Shown: piece after piece, positions 8,493 through 17,081 of the stretch
Layout: each line of letters opens with the position of its first letter
Position numbering within the stretch: position 1 is the first letter of the stretch
Origin: Psychrobacillus sp. OK032
GTDB taxonomy: Bacteria; Bacillota; Bacilli; Bacillales_A; Planococcaceae
Length of the DNA stretch: 64,000 bases
Reading direction: 5' to 3'
NCBI RefSeq assembly: GCF_900111345.1
Contig: NZ_FOGY01000002.1
Location: 372,001 to 436,000, forward strand
Notes under the pieces: generated by a model
The model's database searches: none
Told to the model about the DNA's origin: nothing
The model's input: the letters and a program-made list of their open reading frames with translations, nothing else
Translations under genes and position numbers: made by a program

Positions 8493-9710
8493 TTATCTAC
8501 TTACTAAGCTAGGCTCTACTTTCAGGTTTTTATATTCTTTAAAGATACGTTTTGCCACAACCACTCTATGAACTTCATCTGGGCCATCGTAAATATGGGC
8601 TGCTCTAGCCTCACGATAAAAAGCTTCTAAAGGAGTATCTTTGGAATAGCCTAACGATCCGTGTACTTGTATTGCCCGACTAACGACATCATTCAATATT
8701 TTGGCACCATGAAATTTTATTAACGATATCTCTTTTCTAGCATCTTCACCTTGATCTAATTTCCAAGCAGCATGAAGTGTTAAAAGTTTTGCAGAAGCAA
8801 TTTCCGCTGCAGAATCTGCAACAAAGTTTTGGATTGTTTGATATTCTGATAAACTTTGACCACGGCTTTTTCTTTTTAGTGCATAGTTAACCATTAGATC
8901 AAAACTCCGGTTCATTACACCGAGCCAGCGCATAGCATGTGTAATACGCCCAGGTCCTAGTCTCATTTGTGCCAATTTAAATCCTTCCCCTGGATTTCCT
9001 AGCATACTGTCTGCAGGTACACGGCAGTTATTAAATTTTAATTCCCAATGGCCCCCTTCACTATAATCTCCCATAACCGCAATATCCCTCACTCTTTCTA
9101 GTCCCGGATGATCTATATCAACGATAAACATACTTGAACGTTCATGAGGAGCAGCATCTGGGTTCGTCACTGCCATAACAATTACAAAAGATGCCATACC
9201 TGCATGGCTAATAAACCATTTCTCTCCATTAATAACCCAGTCATTTCCTTCTTTAATAGCACTTGTTTTAATTTCAGTAGGATCCGCACCCGATTCATCA
9301 CGTTCAGTTAATGCAAAACACGATCTGATATCATCATTCACAAGTGGGTCTAAATATTTTCTACGTTGTTCCTCCGTACCAGCATTTAATAGAATCTCTG
9401 TATTTCCCGTATCTGGAGCAGCAGTTCCAAATACGCGCGGTCCAATCGTACTACTTCCAAGAATTTCATTTAACAGACCAAGGAATACAGCTCCTAGTCC
9501 CAACCCACCTGCATGTACCGGCAAGTGAGCGGCCCATAAATTTTGCTCTTTTACCTTTTGCTGTAATGGCTTTAAAATATCATATGGTAAACCTTGTCCA
9601 GGAATAATATATTTTTCTGCAGGATAAACGTCCTCTTCCATAATCTTTTTTGCTCTTAGAAGCAATTCTTTTTGTTCCTCAGATGGGCTAAAGTTGTACA
9701 TAGTGCTCAA
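8493..9710 (-). CDS. Acyl-CoA dehydrogenase (ACAD10/11-like)
   Basis: 405 residues with the FAD-binding acyl-CoA dehydrogenase signatures: CFALTERDESGADPTEI in the middle domain and the C-terminal QVHGSLGYSKDTPLEAFYR segment near 350-370. It introduces the 2,3 double bond into acyl-CoA. The neighbouring APH-like kinase gene and sequence style point to the ACAD10/11 branch, which handles branched or hydroxy acyl-CoA. Ribosome site AAAGGAG lies 9 nt before ATG 9710. Confidence 0.93.
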   Translation of the reverse strand: MSTMYNFSPSEEQKELLLRAKKIMEEDVYPAEKYIIPGQGLPYDILKPLQQKVKEQNLWAAHLPVHAGGLGLGAVFLGLLNEILGSSTIGPRVFGTAAPDTGNTEILLNAGTEEQRRKYLDPLVNDDIRSCFALTERDESGADPTEIKTSAIKEGNDWVINGEKWFISHAGMASFVIVMAVTNPDAAPHERSSMFIVDIDHPGLERVRDIAVMGDYSEGGHWELKFNNCRVPADSMLGNPGEGFKLAQMRLGPGRITHAMRWLGVMNRSFDLMVNYALKRKSRGQSLSEYQTIQNFVADSAAEIASAKLLTLHAAWKLDQGEDARKEISLIKFHGAKILNDVVSRAIQVHGSLGYSKDTPLEAFYREARAAHIYDGPDEVHRVVVAKRIFKEYKNLKVEPSLVSR

Positions 9711-9771
9711 ACTCCTTTTTATTTTATATTTTATATTGATAATTTATTTTTTCATCACAACTGAAGAATAA

Positions 9772-11397
9772 TCATTTAATTACATGATTAACTTCCTTTA
9801 AAAGAAATCGTTGGATTTTTCCACTTTGAGTTTTAGGAAGACTATCCAAAAACTCTACTTCTCTTGGATATTGGTGTTTTGAGAGCTTTTCCTTGACATA
9901 AGTGCTCAACTCTTTTCCCAGATCAGCTGAAGCTTCATAGGGTTTATTAAGTACTATAAAGGCTTTTACAATTTCTCCTTTTGCATCATCAGGCTTACCT
10001 ACAACAGCTGCTTCCGAAACAGCCGGATGCTCTAATAAACTGCTCTCTACTTCAAAGGGACCAATGCGGTATCCCGCGCTTGAAATAATATCGTCAGAAC
10101 GACCTTGAAACCAAAAGTAACCATCTTCATCTTGTTTAGCAAGATCTCCTGTCAACAACCATTTCCCACGCATTTTTTCTTTTGTTTTCTCAGGATTATT
10201 CCAATAACCCAGAAAAAAGTATGGAAACCCAGTCATGTCTACAGCAATTTCTCCAGTAATTCCTTTTTCTACCACCTTATCTTGTGCATCTAACAACGCA
10301 ACATTATAACCGGGTGAAGGAAATCCCATTGAACCTGGTTTGACAGCCATGTTTGTAACATTATAGTTATTGATAATCATACCTGCCTCAGTAGCACCAT
10401 AATGGTCATAGATTTCTCTTCCAAAATTATTCTTAAAGAAACGAACAACCTCAGCATTTAATGGTTCACCAGCACTGCTAAATTTTTTCACTTTAAATTT
10501 ATACTGCTTTACAAGTTCTGATCCTTCTGCCATCATTGCCCTGTATGCTGTAGGAGCATATGCAAAACTGGTAATTTCATAATCCTGTAACAGTTGATAT
10601 ACTTTTTTAGTTTTAAACTTTCCTTTATATATAAGAATTGGCACACCAAAACTTAATGGAGCAAAAGTCGATTGTATAAGCCCATATGCCCAGCCAAGAT
10701 CCGCGCCACCAAAAAATCTATCTTCTTTCTGAGTTCCTACTGCGTAAATCTGATATGGATAAATACTGACGAGAATTTTATGTGCCCATACTGCGCCTTT
10801 AGCTAAGCCGGTTGAACCAGATGTATACTGTATAACACATGGGTCCATAATATTTGTAAACTCTATTTTATATTCAGCTGAAAAAGTATCGACATATTCC
10901 ATAAACGTTAATTCGCCTTGAAATAGACCATCTATTAAAATAGTTTGTACAGAAATATTTTTTCCTTCGATTTTCTTTTTTTGTTCTTTATTAGTCACTA
11001 AAAATTTACATTCTGAATCATTTAAACGATGTTCGAGCGCTTCCGGCCCAAATGCTGTGAATAAAGGAACATATATAGCACCTATTTTCCAGACTGCTAA
11101 TACTGTCACTATTAGCTCCATGTCTTTACCCAGAAGCCCAGCAATCCGATCCCCTTTTGTTACACCTAATGACCGTAATAAATTTGCCATCCTGTTAGAC
11201 TTTTCTTTCAACTTTTGATATGTCCACTTCTCTTTGTTCCCTGCTTCATCTTCCCAGTAAATTGCAACAAGATTCGCGTCATCGGCCCAACGATCGCAAG
11301 TTTGAAAAGCCATATTAAACGTTTGATTTGGTGTCCAATCAAACGTTTTCAATACAGAATCCCAAGAGAAATCATTCAAAATTTCTTGATAAATCAT
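9772..11397 (-). CDS. AMP-forming acyl-CoA synthetase (acetyl/medium-chain type)
   Basis: 541 residues. All adenylation motifs are present: YTSGSTGLAKGAVW (P-loop-like A3), YGATEAG, LTGDLAKQDEDGYFWFQGR, SSAGYRIGPFEVE, and the C-terminal PKTQSGKIQR with the catalytic Lys. It activates a free carboxylic acid to its CoA thioester and so feeds the acyl-CoA dehydrogenase encoded 61 bp downstream. Sequence style resembles the acetyl-CoA synthetase/MACS branch. The start ATG follows GAGGTGGG. Confidence 0.92.
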   Translation of the reverse strand: MIYQEILNDFSWDSVLKTFDWTPNQTFNMAFQTCDRWADDANLVAIYWEDEAGNKEKWTYQKLKEKSNRMANLLRSLGVTKGDRIAGLLGKDMELIVTVLAVWKIGAIYVPLFTAFGPEALEHRLNDSECKFLVTNKEQKKKIEGKNISVQTILIDGLFQGELTFMEYVDTFSAEYKIEFTNIMDPCVIQYTSGSTGLAKGAVWAHKILVSIYPYQIYAVGTQKEDRFFGGADLGWAYGLIQSTFAPLSFGVPILIYKGKFKTKKVYQLLQDYEITSFAYAPTAYRAMMAEGSELVKQYKFKVKKFSSAGEPLNAEVVRFFKNNFGREIYDHYGATEAGMIINNYNVTNMAVKPGSMGFPSPGYNVALLDAQDKVVEKGITGEIAVDMTGFPYFFLGYWNNPEKTKEKMRGKWLLTGDLAKQDEDGYFWFQGRSDDIISSAGYRIGPFEVESSLLEHPAVSEAAVVGKPDDAKGEIVKAFIVLNKPYEASADLGKELSTYVKEKLSKHQYPREVEFLDSLPKTQSGKIQRFLLKEVNHVIK

Positions 11398-11599
11398 TAT
11401 CTTCCCACCTCAAATAAATGAATTTCGATATGAAAATACTTTGAACTAATAGAAATCTAGAGTTATCAAAAAATTTTTAAGTTATAGCAATGTGTTCAAT
11501 ATTCGCATCGAAACATTCAGCGACCAGAAACACTAATTAACTCTTTAAAAATCGAACATCACAAATGCCAGAGATAAAATATAAATGGTTCCAATGACT

Positions 11600-11641
11600 A
11601 TGGTGGAGAGGATAGGACCGATACTCGATCCGCTCCACCAT
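11600..11641. terminator. Hairpin between SnoaL-like and acyl-CoA synthetase genes
   Basis: TGGTGGAG (11601-11608) and CTCCACCA (11633-11640) form an 8-bp stem around a loop that can itself pair (GGACCGA with TCGATCC). On the plus strand it is followed by TCTTTT; on the minus strand no T run follows. It lies about 25 bp past the SnoaL-like stop codon, so it may end or attenuate the 15.3-11.7 kb transcript. Confidence 0.45.
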
Positions 11642-11662
11642 CTTTTAGTAAATTACTACAAG

Positions 11663-12061
11663 TTATTGAAAAATAGCTCTTGTATGTTCGGTATCGAGAA
11701 ATTCTTTTACTTTTTGGATTTTTCCGTCTCTAATTTCAAACACAAAATGATAAAAATTATTATATACTCTTCCGTTTTTAAGTTCTGAGTAAGACTCTGT
11801 CTCTACAGCAACACGGTTTCCTTCTGCAGTCCAAGCATGTGGAGTTAGACGAATTGCCCCAGCCTTAGTAAGTTGTGAAAGTCCTGTAAGCATTTCCCGA
11901 AAGTCTTTCATATCCTTTTCTCCGGATATCCCCTCGATAGTTCCAGCGACCCACCACTTCGCGGAATCTGTCATATAGGATAAAATTTTCTCTACATTAC
12001 CCGTTGAAAAATCTTCCATAAAATTAGTAATCAGTTGTTTGTTTGATTCTTCAATTTTCAT
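11663..12061 (-). CDS. SnoaL/NTF2-like small protein
   Basis: 132 residues of the cone-shaped NTF2/SnoaL fold: an N-terminal helix ending in NFMEDFSTGNVEKILSYM, then strands such as VAVETESYSELKNGRVYNN and YHFVFEIRDGKIQKVKEF. Members include delta-5-ketosteroid isomerases, limonene-epoxide hydrolases and polyketide cyclases, so the reaction is open. A frame starting at 12103 exists, but ATG 12061 is 4 nt after CGGAGGAA and is preferred. It is immediately downstream of the flavin monooxygenase and likely modifies its product or is co-expressed with it. Confidence 0.8.
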   Translation of the reverse strand: MKIEESNKQLITNFMEDFSTGNVEKILSYMTDSAKWWVAGTIEGISGEKDMKDFREMLTGLSQLTKAGAIRLTPHAWTAEGNRVAVETESYSELKNGRVYNNFYHFVFEIRDGKIQKVKEFLDTEHTRAIFQ

Positions 12062-12086
12062 ATAATTCCTCCGAATTTTTATTTTT

Positions 12087-13172
12087 CTATTTTGATAGGC
12101 CAACTTTATCTTTCTGCTTAGCTTCTTTTTCTTTAAAATATGGGATAACTTCCTTTGCCATCATTTCCATTGATTCCCTAACGAGTTTGTCAGACATTCC
12201 ACCTACTCGGTGCCATGTACTAAGTTGCTTCAAGCCAAACTGCTCTTGCATATCTTCAATTTGTTCGATTAATGCTTGAGGTCCATCTACATGAATAACT
12301 CCCGATTGTCGCATTTGTTCAAATGTAATATTGGACATATTCTTTGCTACATCCGCAAATGCTTCATAACCTTTCGCTGCTTTTTCCCCTTTAGCACCTG
12401 GAACTAACGATAATACTCTGTCAAAATACCATTTAAAGTACTCACCCGTACGTTCATAAGCGACTTCAGCATTTTCAGCCACATGTACTTGTAAATTGAT
12501 AGGAAAATCAATATCTTCCGGTTTCATGCCCTTTTGGATTAATATTTCTCTAGCATCATGCAATTGTACTTTTAGTTCATCAAGTGTTGATAATGTTGGG
12601 GTTGCTGTTATATTTAATCCCATCTCCGCAACGATATCAAATGTTTCCGGACTAATAGATGCAACATAAATAGGAGGTGGTGATTGTATAGGTGTTGGTC
12701 TTATAGATACATCGTTAAGTTGATAGAATTCTCCATTATACGTAAAGGAGTCGTTTGTCCAAAGACCTCTGATTATTTCTAATTCCTCTTTGAAACGTGC
12801 ACGAGTGTTATGCATGTCAACACCTAATATTTCAAATTCTCCTGGCTGATACCCTCTTCCGACGCCAAACTGTAAACGTCCATTACTTATAACGTCAACC
12901 ATTGCGTAATCCTCCGCAAGACGAATCGGATTACCTAAAGTTAAAACAGATACAAGGCTTCCAATCTTCATTTTTTTAGTTCGCTCAGCTATTGCAGCCA
13001 AGGCAACCTGCGGTGAAGGGATTGAACCGTATGAGCTAGAATGATGTTCGGCAACCCAAACAGAATCGAAACCTAGTTCTTCAGCGTATTCAATTTGACC
13101 TAACATTTCATCATAAGCACGTTTAAAATCTCCATCCGGTGATTCAAGTACATAAAATAATCCAAATTCCAT
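12087..13172 (-). CDS. LLM-class flavin-dependent monooxygenase, copy 1
   Basis: About 361 residues of the bacterial luciferase-like (F420/FMN TIM barrel) family, starting MEFGLFYVLE, with SVWVAEHHSSSYG, RLQFGVGRGYQPGE and the C-terminal QFGLKQLSTWHRVGG. These enzymes use reduced FMN from a partner reductase and O2 to oxygenate aldehydes, ketones (type II Baeyer-Villiger), sulfonates or amines. A near-identical copy lies at 14231-15316. A GTG 18 nt upstream gives a longer frame, but ATG 13172 is preferred because the GAAGGGAAAG-like site lies between them. Confidence 0.9.
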   Translation of the reverse strand: MEFGLFYVLESPDGDFKRAYDEMLGQIEYAEELGFDSVWVAEHHSSSYGSIPSPQVALAAIAERTKKMKIGSLVSVLTLGNPIRLAEDYAMVDVISNGRLQFGVGRGYQPGEFEILGVDMHNTRARFKEELEIIRGLWTNDSFTYNGEFYQLNDVSIRPTPIQSPPPIYVASISPETFDIVAEMGLNITATPTLSTLDELKVQLHDAREILIQKGMKPEDIDFPINLQVHVAENAEVAYERTGEYFKWYFDRVLSLVPGAKGEKAAKGYEAFADVAKNMSNITFEQMRQSGVIHVDGPQALIEQIEDMQEQFGLKQLSTWHRVGGMSDKLVRESMEMMAKEVIPYFKEKEAKQKDKVGLSK

Positions 13173-13310
13173 ATTAATCTTTCCCTTCACATTTTAAGTT
13201 TTTGTTGTTTATAACCGTTAGAATATAAGCCATTTTAAAAATTGAAGAAATGCCTATTAAAATATAGATAGATTTACTTCCTTATACCACTTATGATATG
13301 ATTTGTTACA

Positions 13311-13664
13311 TCAAATACTACTTACTTGATATAACTGAACTACATTTTCCGCTGGATCAAGAAACCAGCACGTTTTTCCGTGACTTCCCATGTCTCGAAT
13401 CTCGCTTACATTGAGTCCAGTTTTTTCTAATTTTCCCTTAACTTCCGTTAAATCTTCTACTTCAAAGGTTACGACAGCACCTGTCTTTATCTCATTGGGA
13501 ACTTCAGCCGGGCCTCCCAAAGCGAACGTTAAGCCATTAACTTTAAATTGTGCCCATTGATTTTTATCAATAAATTGAAGTTGTAAACCTAATATGTTTT
13601 GATAAAATTCACTCGTCTTTTTAACGTCTGAAACCGCATAAAAAACGTTTTTTATTTTAATCAA
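13311..13664 (-). CDS. VOC-family (glyoxalase/extradiol dioxygenase-fold) protein
   Basis: About 117 residues with a single VOC module: KIKNVFYAVSDVKKTSEFYQ at the N-terminus and SHGKTCWFLDPAENVVQLYQ at the C-terminus, including the terminal metal-ligand Glu position replaced by Gln in VVQLYQ. The function in this family ranges from isomerase to dioxygenase to metal-free binding protein. A TTG at 13664, 9 nt after GGAG, is the best-placed start. It lies in the same operon as the flavin reductase, 20 bp downstream, between the two monooxygenase copies. Confidence 0.78.
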   Translation of the reverse strand: MIKIKNVFYAVSDVKKTSEFYQNILGLQLQFIDKNQWAQFKVNGLTFALGGPAEVPNEIKTGAVVTFEVEDLTEVKGKLEKTGLNVSEIRDMGSHGKTCWFLDPAENVVQLYQVSSI

Positions 13665-13684
13665 TATCAAACACTCCAAATCTA

Positions 13685-14173
13685 TTAAATATCTATATAC
13701 TTCCCTTGAAAAAATGCTAGTGGTTTTTCTTCTCTAGCGTCGGCAGATAATACTTCTCCAATCACAATAGTATGATCACCACCTTCATAGAAGTTTGTAA
13801 TTTTACAATCCAAATATGCTAGGGAACCATTTAATATCGGACTGCCCGTTACATCTTTGGTAAAGTTCACCCCTTCAAAACGATTAATTCCACGTTTGGA
13901 AAACTGTTTTGATAAATCAAGTTGATTAGTTGATAATATATTGACAGCAAAATGTTCCGTATTCATAAAGTCTTTATATGTGCTAGCATTTTTATCAATA
14001 CTGAATAGCACTAATTTCGGATTGAGCGAAAGTGAACTAAAAGAATTTGCTGTGAAACCAATAGGTTGTAAATCTCCATTCATTGTTGTTATTATCGTAA
14101 CACCAGTGCAAAAGTTACCTACGATATCTCTAAAAGCACGGTCATCCATGGGTTGAATTTCCATTTTTTTCAT
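13685..14173 (-). CDS. Flavin reductase (HpaC-like, FMN-binding split barrel)
   Basis: About 162 residues of the flavin reductase family: FRDIVGNFCTGVTIITTMN, then GFTANSFSSLSLNPKLVLFS and FAVNILSTNQ, ending with DHTIVIGEVLSADARE. It reduces free FMN or FAD with NAD(P)H and hands it to a partner monooxygenase. It is flanked on both sides by luciferase-like monooxygenases, so a two-component system is a strong inference. ATG 14173 lies 7 nt after AAAGGAG; the longer frame to 14209 lacks such a site. Confidence 0.92.
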   Translation of the reverse strand: MKKMEIQPMDDRAFRDIVGNFCTGVTIITTMNGDLQPIGFTANSFSSLSLNPKLVLFSIDKNASTYKDFMNTEHFAVNILSTNQLDLSKQFSKRGINRFEGVNFTKDVTGSPILNGSLAYLDCKITNFYEGGDHTIVIGEVLSADAREEKPLAFFQGKYIDI

Positions 14174-14230
14174 ACAGTTTCTCCTTTCTGCTTTAATACT
14201 CATCTTCAAAGATTCAATAAAATTAAATTT

Positions 14231-15316
14231 TTATCCACTTACTCCCACTTTAACCTTTTTATTAGCTTCTTTTTCTTTAAAATATGGAATAACTTCCTTT
14301 GCCATCATTTCCATTGATTCTCTAACGAGTTTGTCAGACATTCCACCTACTCGGTGCCATGTACTAAGTTGCTTCAAGCCAAACTGCTCTTGCATATCTT
14401 CAATTTGTTCGATTAATGCTTGAGGTCCATCCACATGAATAACTCCCGATTGTCGCATTTGTTCAAATGTAATATTGGACATATTCTTTGCTACATCCGC
14501 AAATGCTTCATAACCTTTCGCTGTTTTTTCTCCTTTTGCACCTGGAACTAACGATGATACTCTGTCAAAATACCAATTAAAGTACTCACCCGTACGTTCA
14601 TAAGCTACTTCAGCATTTTCAGCCACATGTACTTGTAAATTGACAGGAAAATCAATATCCTCTGGTTTCATGCCCTTTTGGATTAATATTTCTCTAGCAT
14701 CATGCAATTGTACTTTTAGTTCATCAAGTGTTGATAATGTAGGAGTTGCTGTTACATTTAATCCCATTTCCGCAACGATATCAAATGTTTCCGGACTAAT
14801 AGATGCAACATAAATAGGAGGTGGTGATTGTATAGGTGTTGGTCTTATAGATACATCGTTAAGTTGATAGAATTTTCCATTATACGTAAAGGTGTCGTTT
14901 GTCCAAAGACCTCTGATTATTTCTAATTCCTCTTTGAAACGTGCACGAGTGTCATGCATGTCAACACCTAATATTTCAAATTCTCCTGGCTGATATCCTC
15001 TTCCGACGCCAAACTGTAAACGTCCATTACTGATAACGTCAACCATTGCATAATCCTCTGCAATACGAATCGGATTACCTAAAGTTAAAACAGATACTAG
15101 ACTCCCAATTTTGATTTTTTTAGTTCGCTCAGCTATTGCAGCCAAGGCAACCTGTGGTGAAGGGATTGAACCGTATGAACTAGAATGATGTTCAGCAACC
15201 CAAACAGAATCGAAACCTAGTTCTTCAGCGTATTCAATTTGACCTAACATTTCATCATAAGCACGTTTAAAATCTCCATCCGGTGATTCAAGTACATAAA
15301 ATAATCCAAATTCCAT
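14231..15316 (-). CDS. LLM-class flavin-dependent monooxygenase, copy 2
   Basis: Same length and motifs as the copy at 12087-13172, with which it agrees at all but roughly 15-20 of its residues (for example KKI/KKM, MHDT/MHNT, TNDT/TNDS, and the last dozen residues). The DNA, including the ribosome-site region, is also almost identical, so the duplication is recent. As the first gene after the promoter at 15544-15572 it should be the better expressed copy. Its reduced flavin would come from the reductase encoded 57 bp downstream. Confidence 0.9.
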   Translation of the reverse strand: MEFGLFYVLESPDGDFKRAYDEMLGQIEYAEELGFDSVWVAEHHSSSYGSIPSPQVALAAIAERTKKIKIGSLVSVLTLGNPIRIAEDYAMVDVISNGRLQFGVGRGYQPGEFEILGVDMHDTRARFKEELEIIRGLWTNDTFTYNGKFYQLNDVSIRPTPIQSPPPIYVASISPETFDIVAEMGLNVTATPTLSTLDELKVQLHDAREILIQKGMKPEDIDFPVNLQVHVAENAEVAYERTGEYFNWYFDRVSSLVPGAKGEKTAKGYEAFADVAKNMSNITFEQMRQSGVIHVDGPQALIEQIEDMQEQFGLKQLSTWHRVGGMSDKLVRESMEMMAKEVIPYFKEKEANKKVKVGVSG

Positions 15317-15865
15317 ATTAATCTTTCCCTTCACATTTTAATTTTTAGTTGTTTTACATTTGATAGGATACTAGTGAATCTAGTTAAAGGGGATCGCTAT
15401 AATTACATACTATAACTTGTCCCTTCAGAAAATATTGCATTTGTAAAATATTTGAATCTATTAGTATTCTCCAATCGACACTCCTTCTTTTATTATTTTC
15501 TTTTTTAATAATGATTTTAAGAATTAATATTTGACTCAAAATTATTATACACATCCAATTTTTGAATGTAAAGTATATTTTTTAGAATAAAAAAAGTATT
15601 CTAATAATTAAACTTATGTTTAAATAATGATACTAAGAACTGAAGTATTAAATTGAACCGAACTCCATAAGACAGCAACTTAATTCCTAAATAGGTGATA
15701 AAATAGGATACTAAATTAAAGCCTCAATCTATATAAGACATGTCCAAGTCAGAAAAAAAGGGGCATGATTTCTTTTGAAACCATACCACTATTTTAATTT
15801 TAAGTTTTTGAAACTTAATAATCCTTAGTCACATTAAAAAGTATTGACTTAACATTTTTTTATTA
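15317..15865. other. Non-coding interval upstream of the monooxygenase operon
   Basis: No credible gene. It contains the operon promoter (15544-15572), a perfect 8-bp hairpin TTAAGTTT/AAACTTAA at 15800-15818 without a T run, and the word ATAGGATACTA twice (near 15364 and 15704). The long leader (about 220 nt) between promoter and first start codon could hold regulation, but no known riboswitch was recognised. Confidence 0.6.
15544..15572 (-). promoter_or_regulatory. SigA-type promoter of the monooxygenase operon
   Basis: On the minus strand TTTACA (15572-15567), 17 nt, then TATAAT (15549-15544): a perfect -10 box and a good -35 box with ideal spacing. Transcription would start about 220 nt before the first monooxygenase start codon. 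Confidence 0.72.
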
Positions 15866-16819
15866 TTATTTAGATTCCAAAGTTACAGAGAACTGTTCCT
15901 TGAAAGCGTTATTAATTTTTTCTAGCGCTTTTTTTGCGTCATCCATGATTACTGGCATCCAGAAGAATCCATGAATTTGTCCATCAAATCTTGTAAGATT
16001 GACCGGTACTCCCGCTTCCTTTAATCTTTCTGCATATGCTTCGCCCTCATCGCGCAAGACATCGTACTCTGCAGTAAAAATTAGAGCAGCCGGTAATCCT
16101 GACAAATCTTTTGCAAGTAATGGAGAGGCATAAGGATTCAATTTATCTTCTTCATTATTGAAATATTGCTTACTAAACCAATGCATAGCAGAAGTTTCTA
16201 AATAGTTCCCTTTACCATTTTCTAAGTAAGATTTTGTATCAAAGGAATTATTCGTTACCGGATAAAGTAGGACTTGTAAAGCAATATTCGGACCTCCACG
16301 ATCTTTGGACATTAAAGGGACAACTGCAGCAAGATTACCACCTGCACTATCACCGCCAACAGCAATTTGCTTTGGATTACCATTATATTGTGAAATATTT
16401 TCTGATACCCATTTTGTTGCAGCATAACAATCTTCCGCTGGTATTGGAAATTTATATTCTGGAGCTAAACGATAATCAACAGATACAACAAGAGTATTAG
16501 TTTCATTTGTAACCCAACGAAGAATTGGGTCGATTATTTCCAAATCTCCAAGAGCCCATCCTCCACCATGGAAATAAACAAACACTGGAAAAGGTCCTTT
16601 TCCTTCAGGGGTATAGATTCGTAGGCCAATTTCTTCCCCACCATCAACCGGAATTTTTACATTCTCTACTTTTCCAACTTCTTGTGAATCTCCTGTCAAA
16701 CTTTCATAGAAACCTTGTAGACCCTCACGATTTTCTTGAACTGTCATTTCTTCAATTGCTTTCCCATCAAATGAATTAATCGTATCCAAAATCTTCTTTA
16801 CAGCTGGTTGATATGCCAT
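15866..16819 (-). CDS. Alpha/beta-hydrolase esterase (hormone-sensitive lipase family)
   Basis: 317 residues. The oxyanion-hole motif FHGGGWALGD, nucleophile elbow GGDSAGGNLA, acid YDVLRDEGEAY and base GQIHGFF complete the catalytic triad of the HSL/Aes esterase family. It hydrolyses short- to medium-chain esters. It lies upstream of the monooxygenase operon on the same strand; if the monooxygenase makes esters from ketones, this enzyme would cleave them into acid and alcohol (inference). Ribosome site AAGGAGG lies 7 nt before the ATG. Confidence 0.92.
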   Translation of the reverse strand: MAYQPAVKKILDTINSFDGKAIEEMTVQENREGLQGFYESLTGDSQEVGKVENVKIPVDGGEEIGLRIYTPEGKGPFPVFVYFHGGGWALGDLEIIDPILRWVTNETNTLVVSVDYRLAPEYKFPIPAEDCYAATKWVSENISQYNGNPKQIAVGGDSAGGNLAAVVPLMSKDRGGPNIALQVLLYPVTNNSFDTKSYLENGKGNYLETSAMHWFSKQYFNNEEDKLNPYASPLLAKDLSGLPAALIFTAEYDVLRDEGEAYAERLKEAGVPVNLTRFDGQIHGFFWMPVIMDDAKKALEKINNAFKEQFSVTLESK

Positions 16820-16960
16820 TTTCTTTTCCTCCTTTTTTAACTTTCATGTTCCAAAATACATCATACAATTATAAAAAACATAATTCAATAGATAATTTAG
16901 AAATTTCTGAATTATAACATTATTCGACAAATCAACGTTTTCAGATTATTAAAAATAATA

Positions 16961-16989
16961 TTGATTAGTATATTTTTATCTGCTACAAT
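16961..16989 (+). promoter_or_regulatory. SigA-type promoter of the iron alcohol dehydrogenase gene, with inverted repeat
   Basis: TTGATT (16961-16966), 17 nt, TACAAT (16984-16989), about 90 bp before the start codon at 17082. Immediately downstream, AATTTAA and TTAAATT form a 7-bp inverted repeat around ACACTCGG-like sequence near 16990-17012, a size that would suit a TetR-type operator. The regulator is not known. Confidence 0.6.
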
Positions 16990-17081
16990 TAATTTAAACA
17001 CTCGGTTAAATTTAAAAAAGTAATTCAAATTTTTTTCATTTCATTAGTAATATAATAAAAATTAGAGGGTGGTATAAATTT

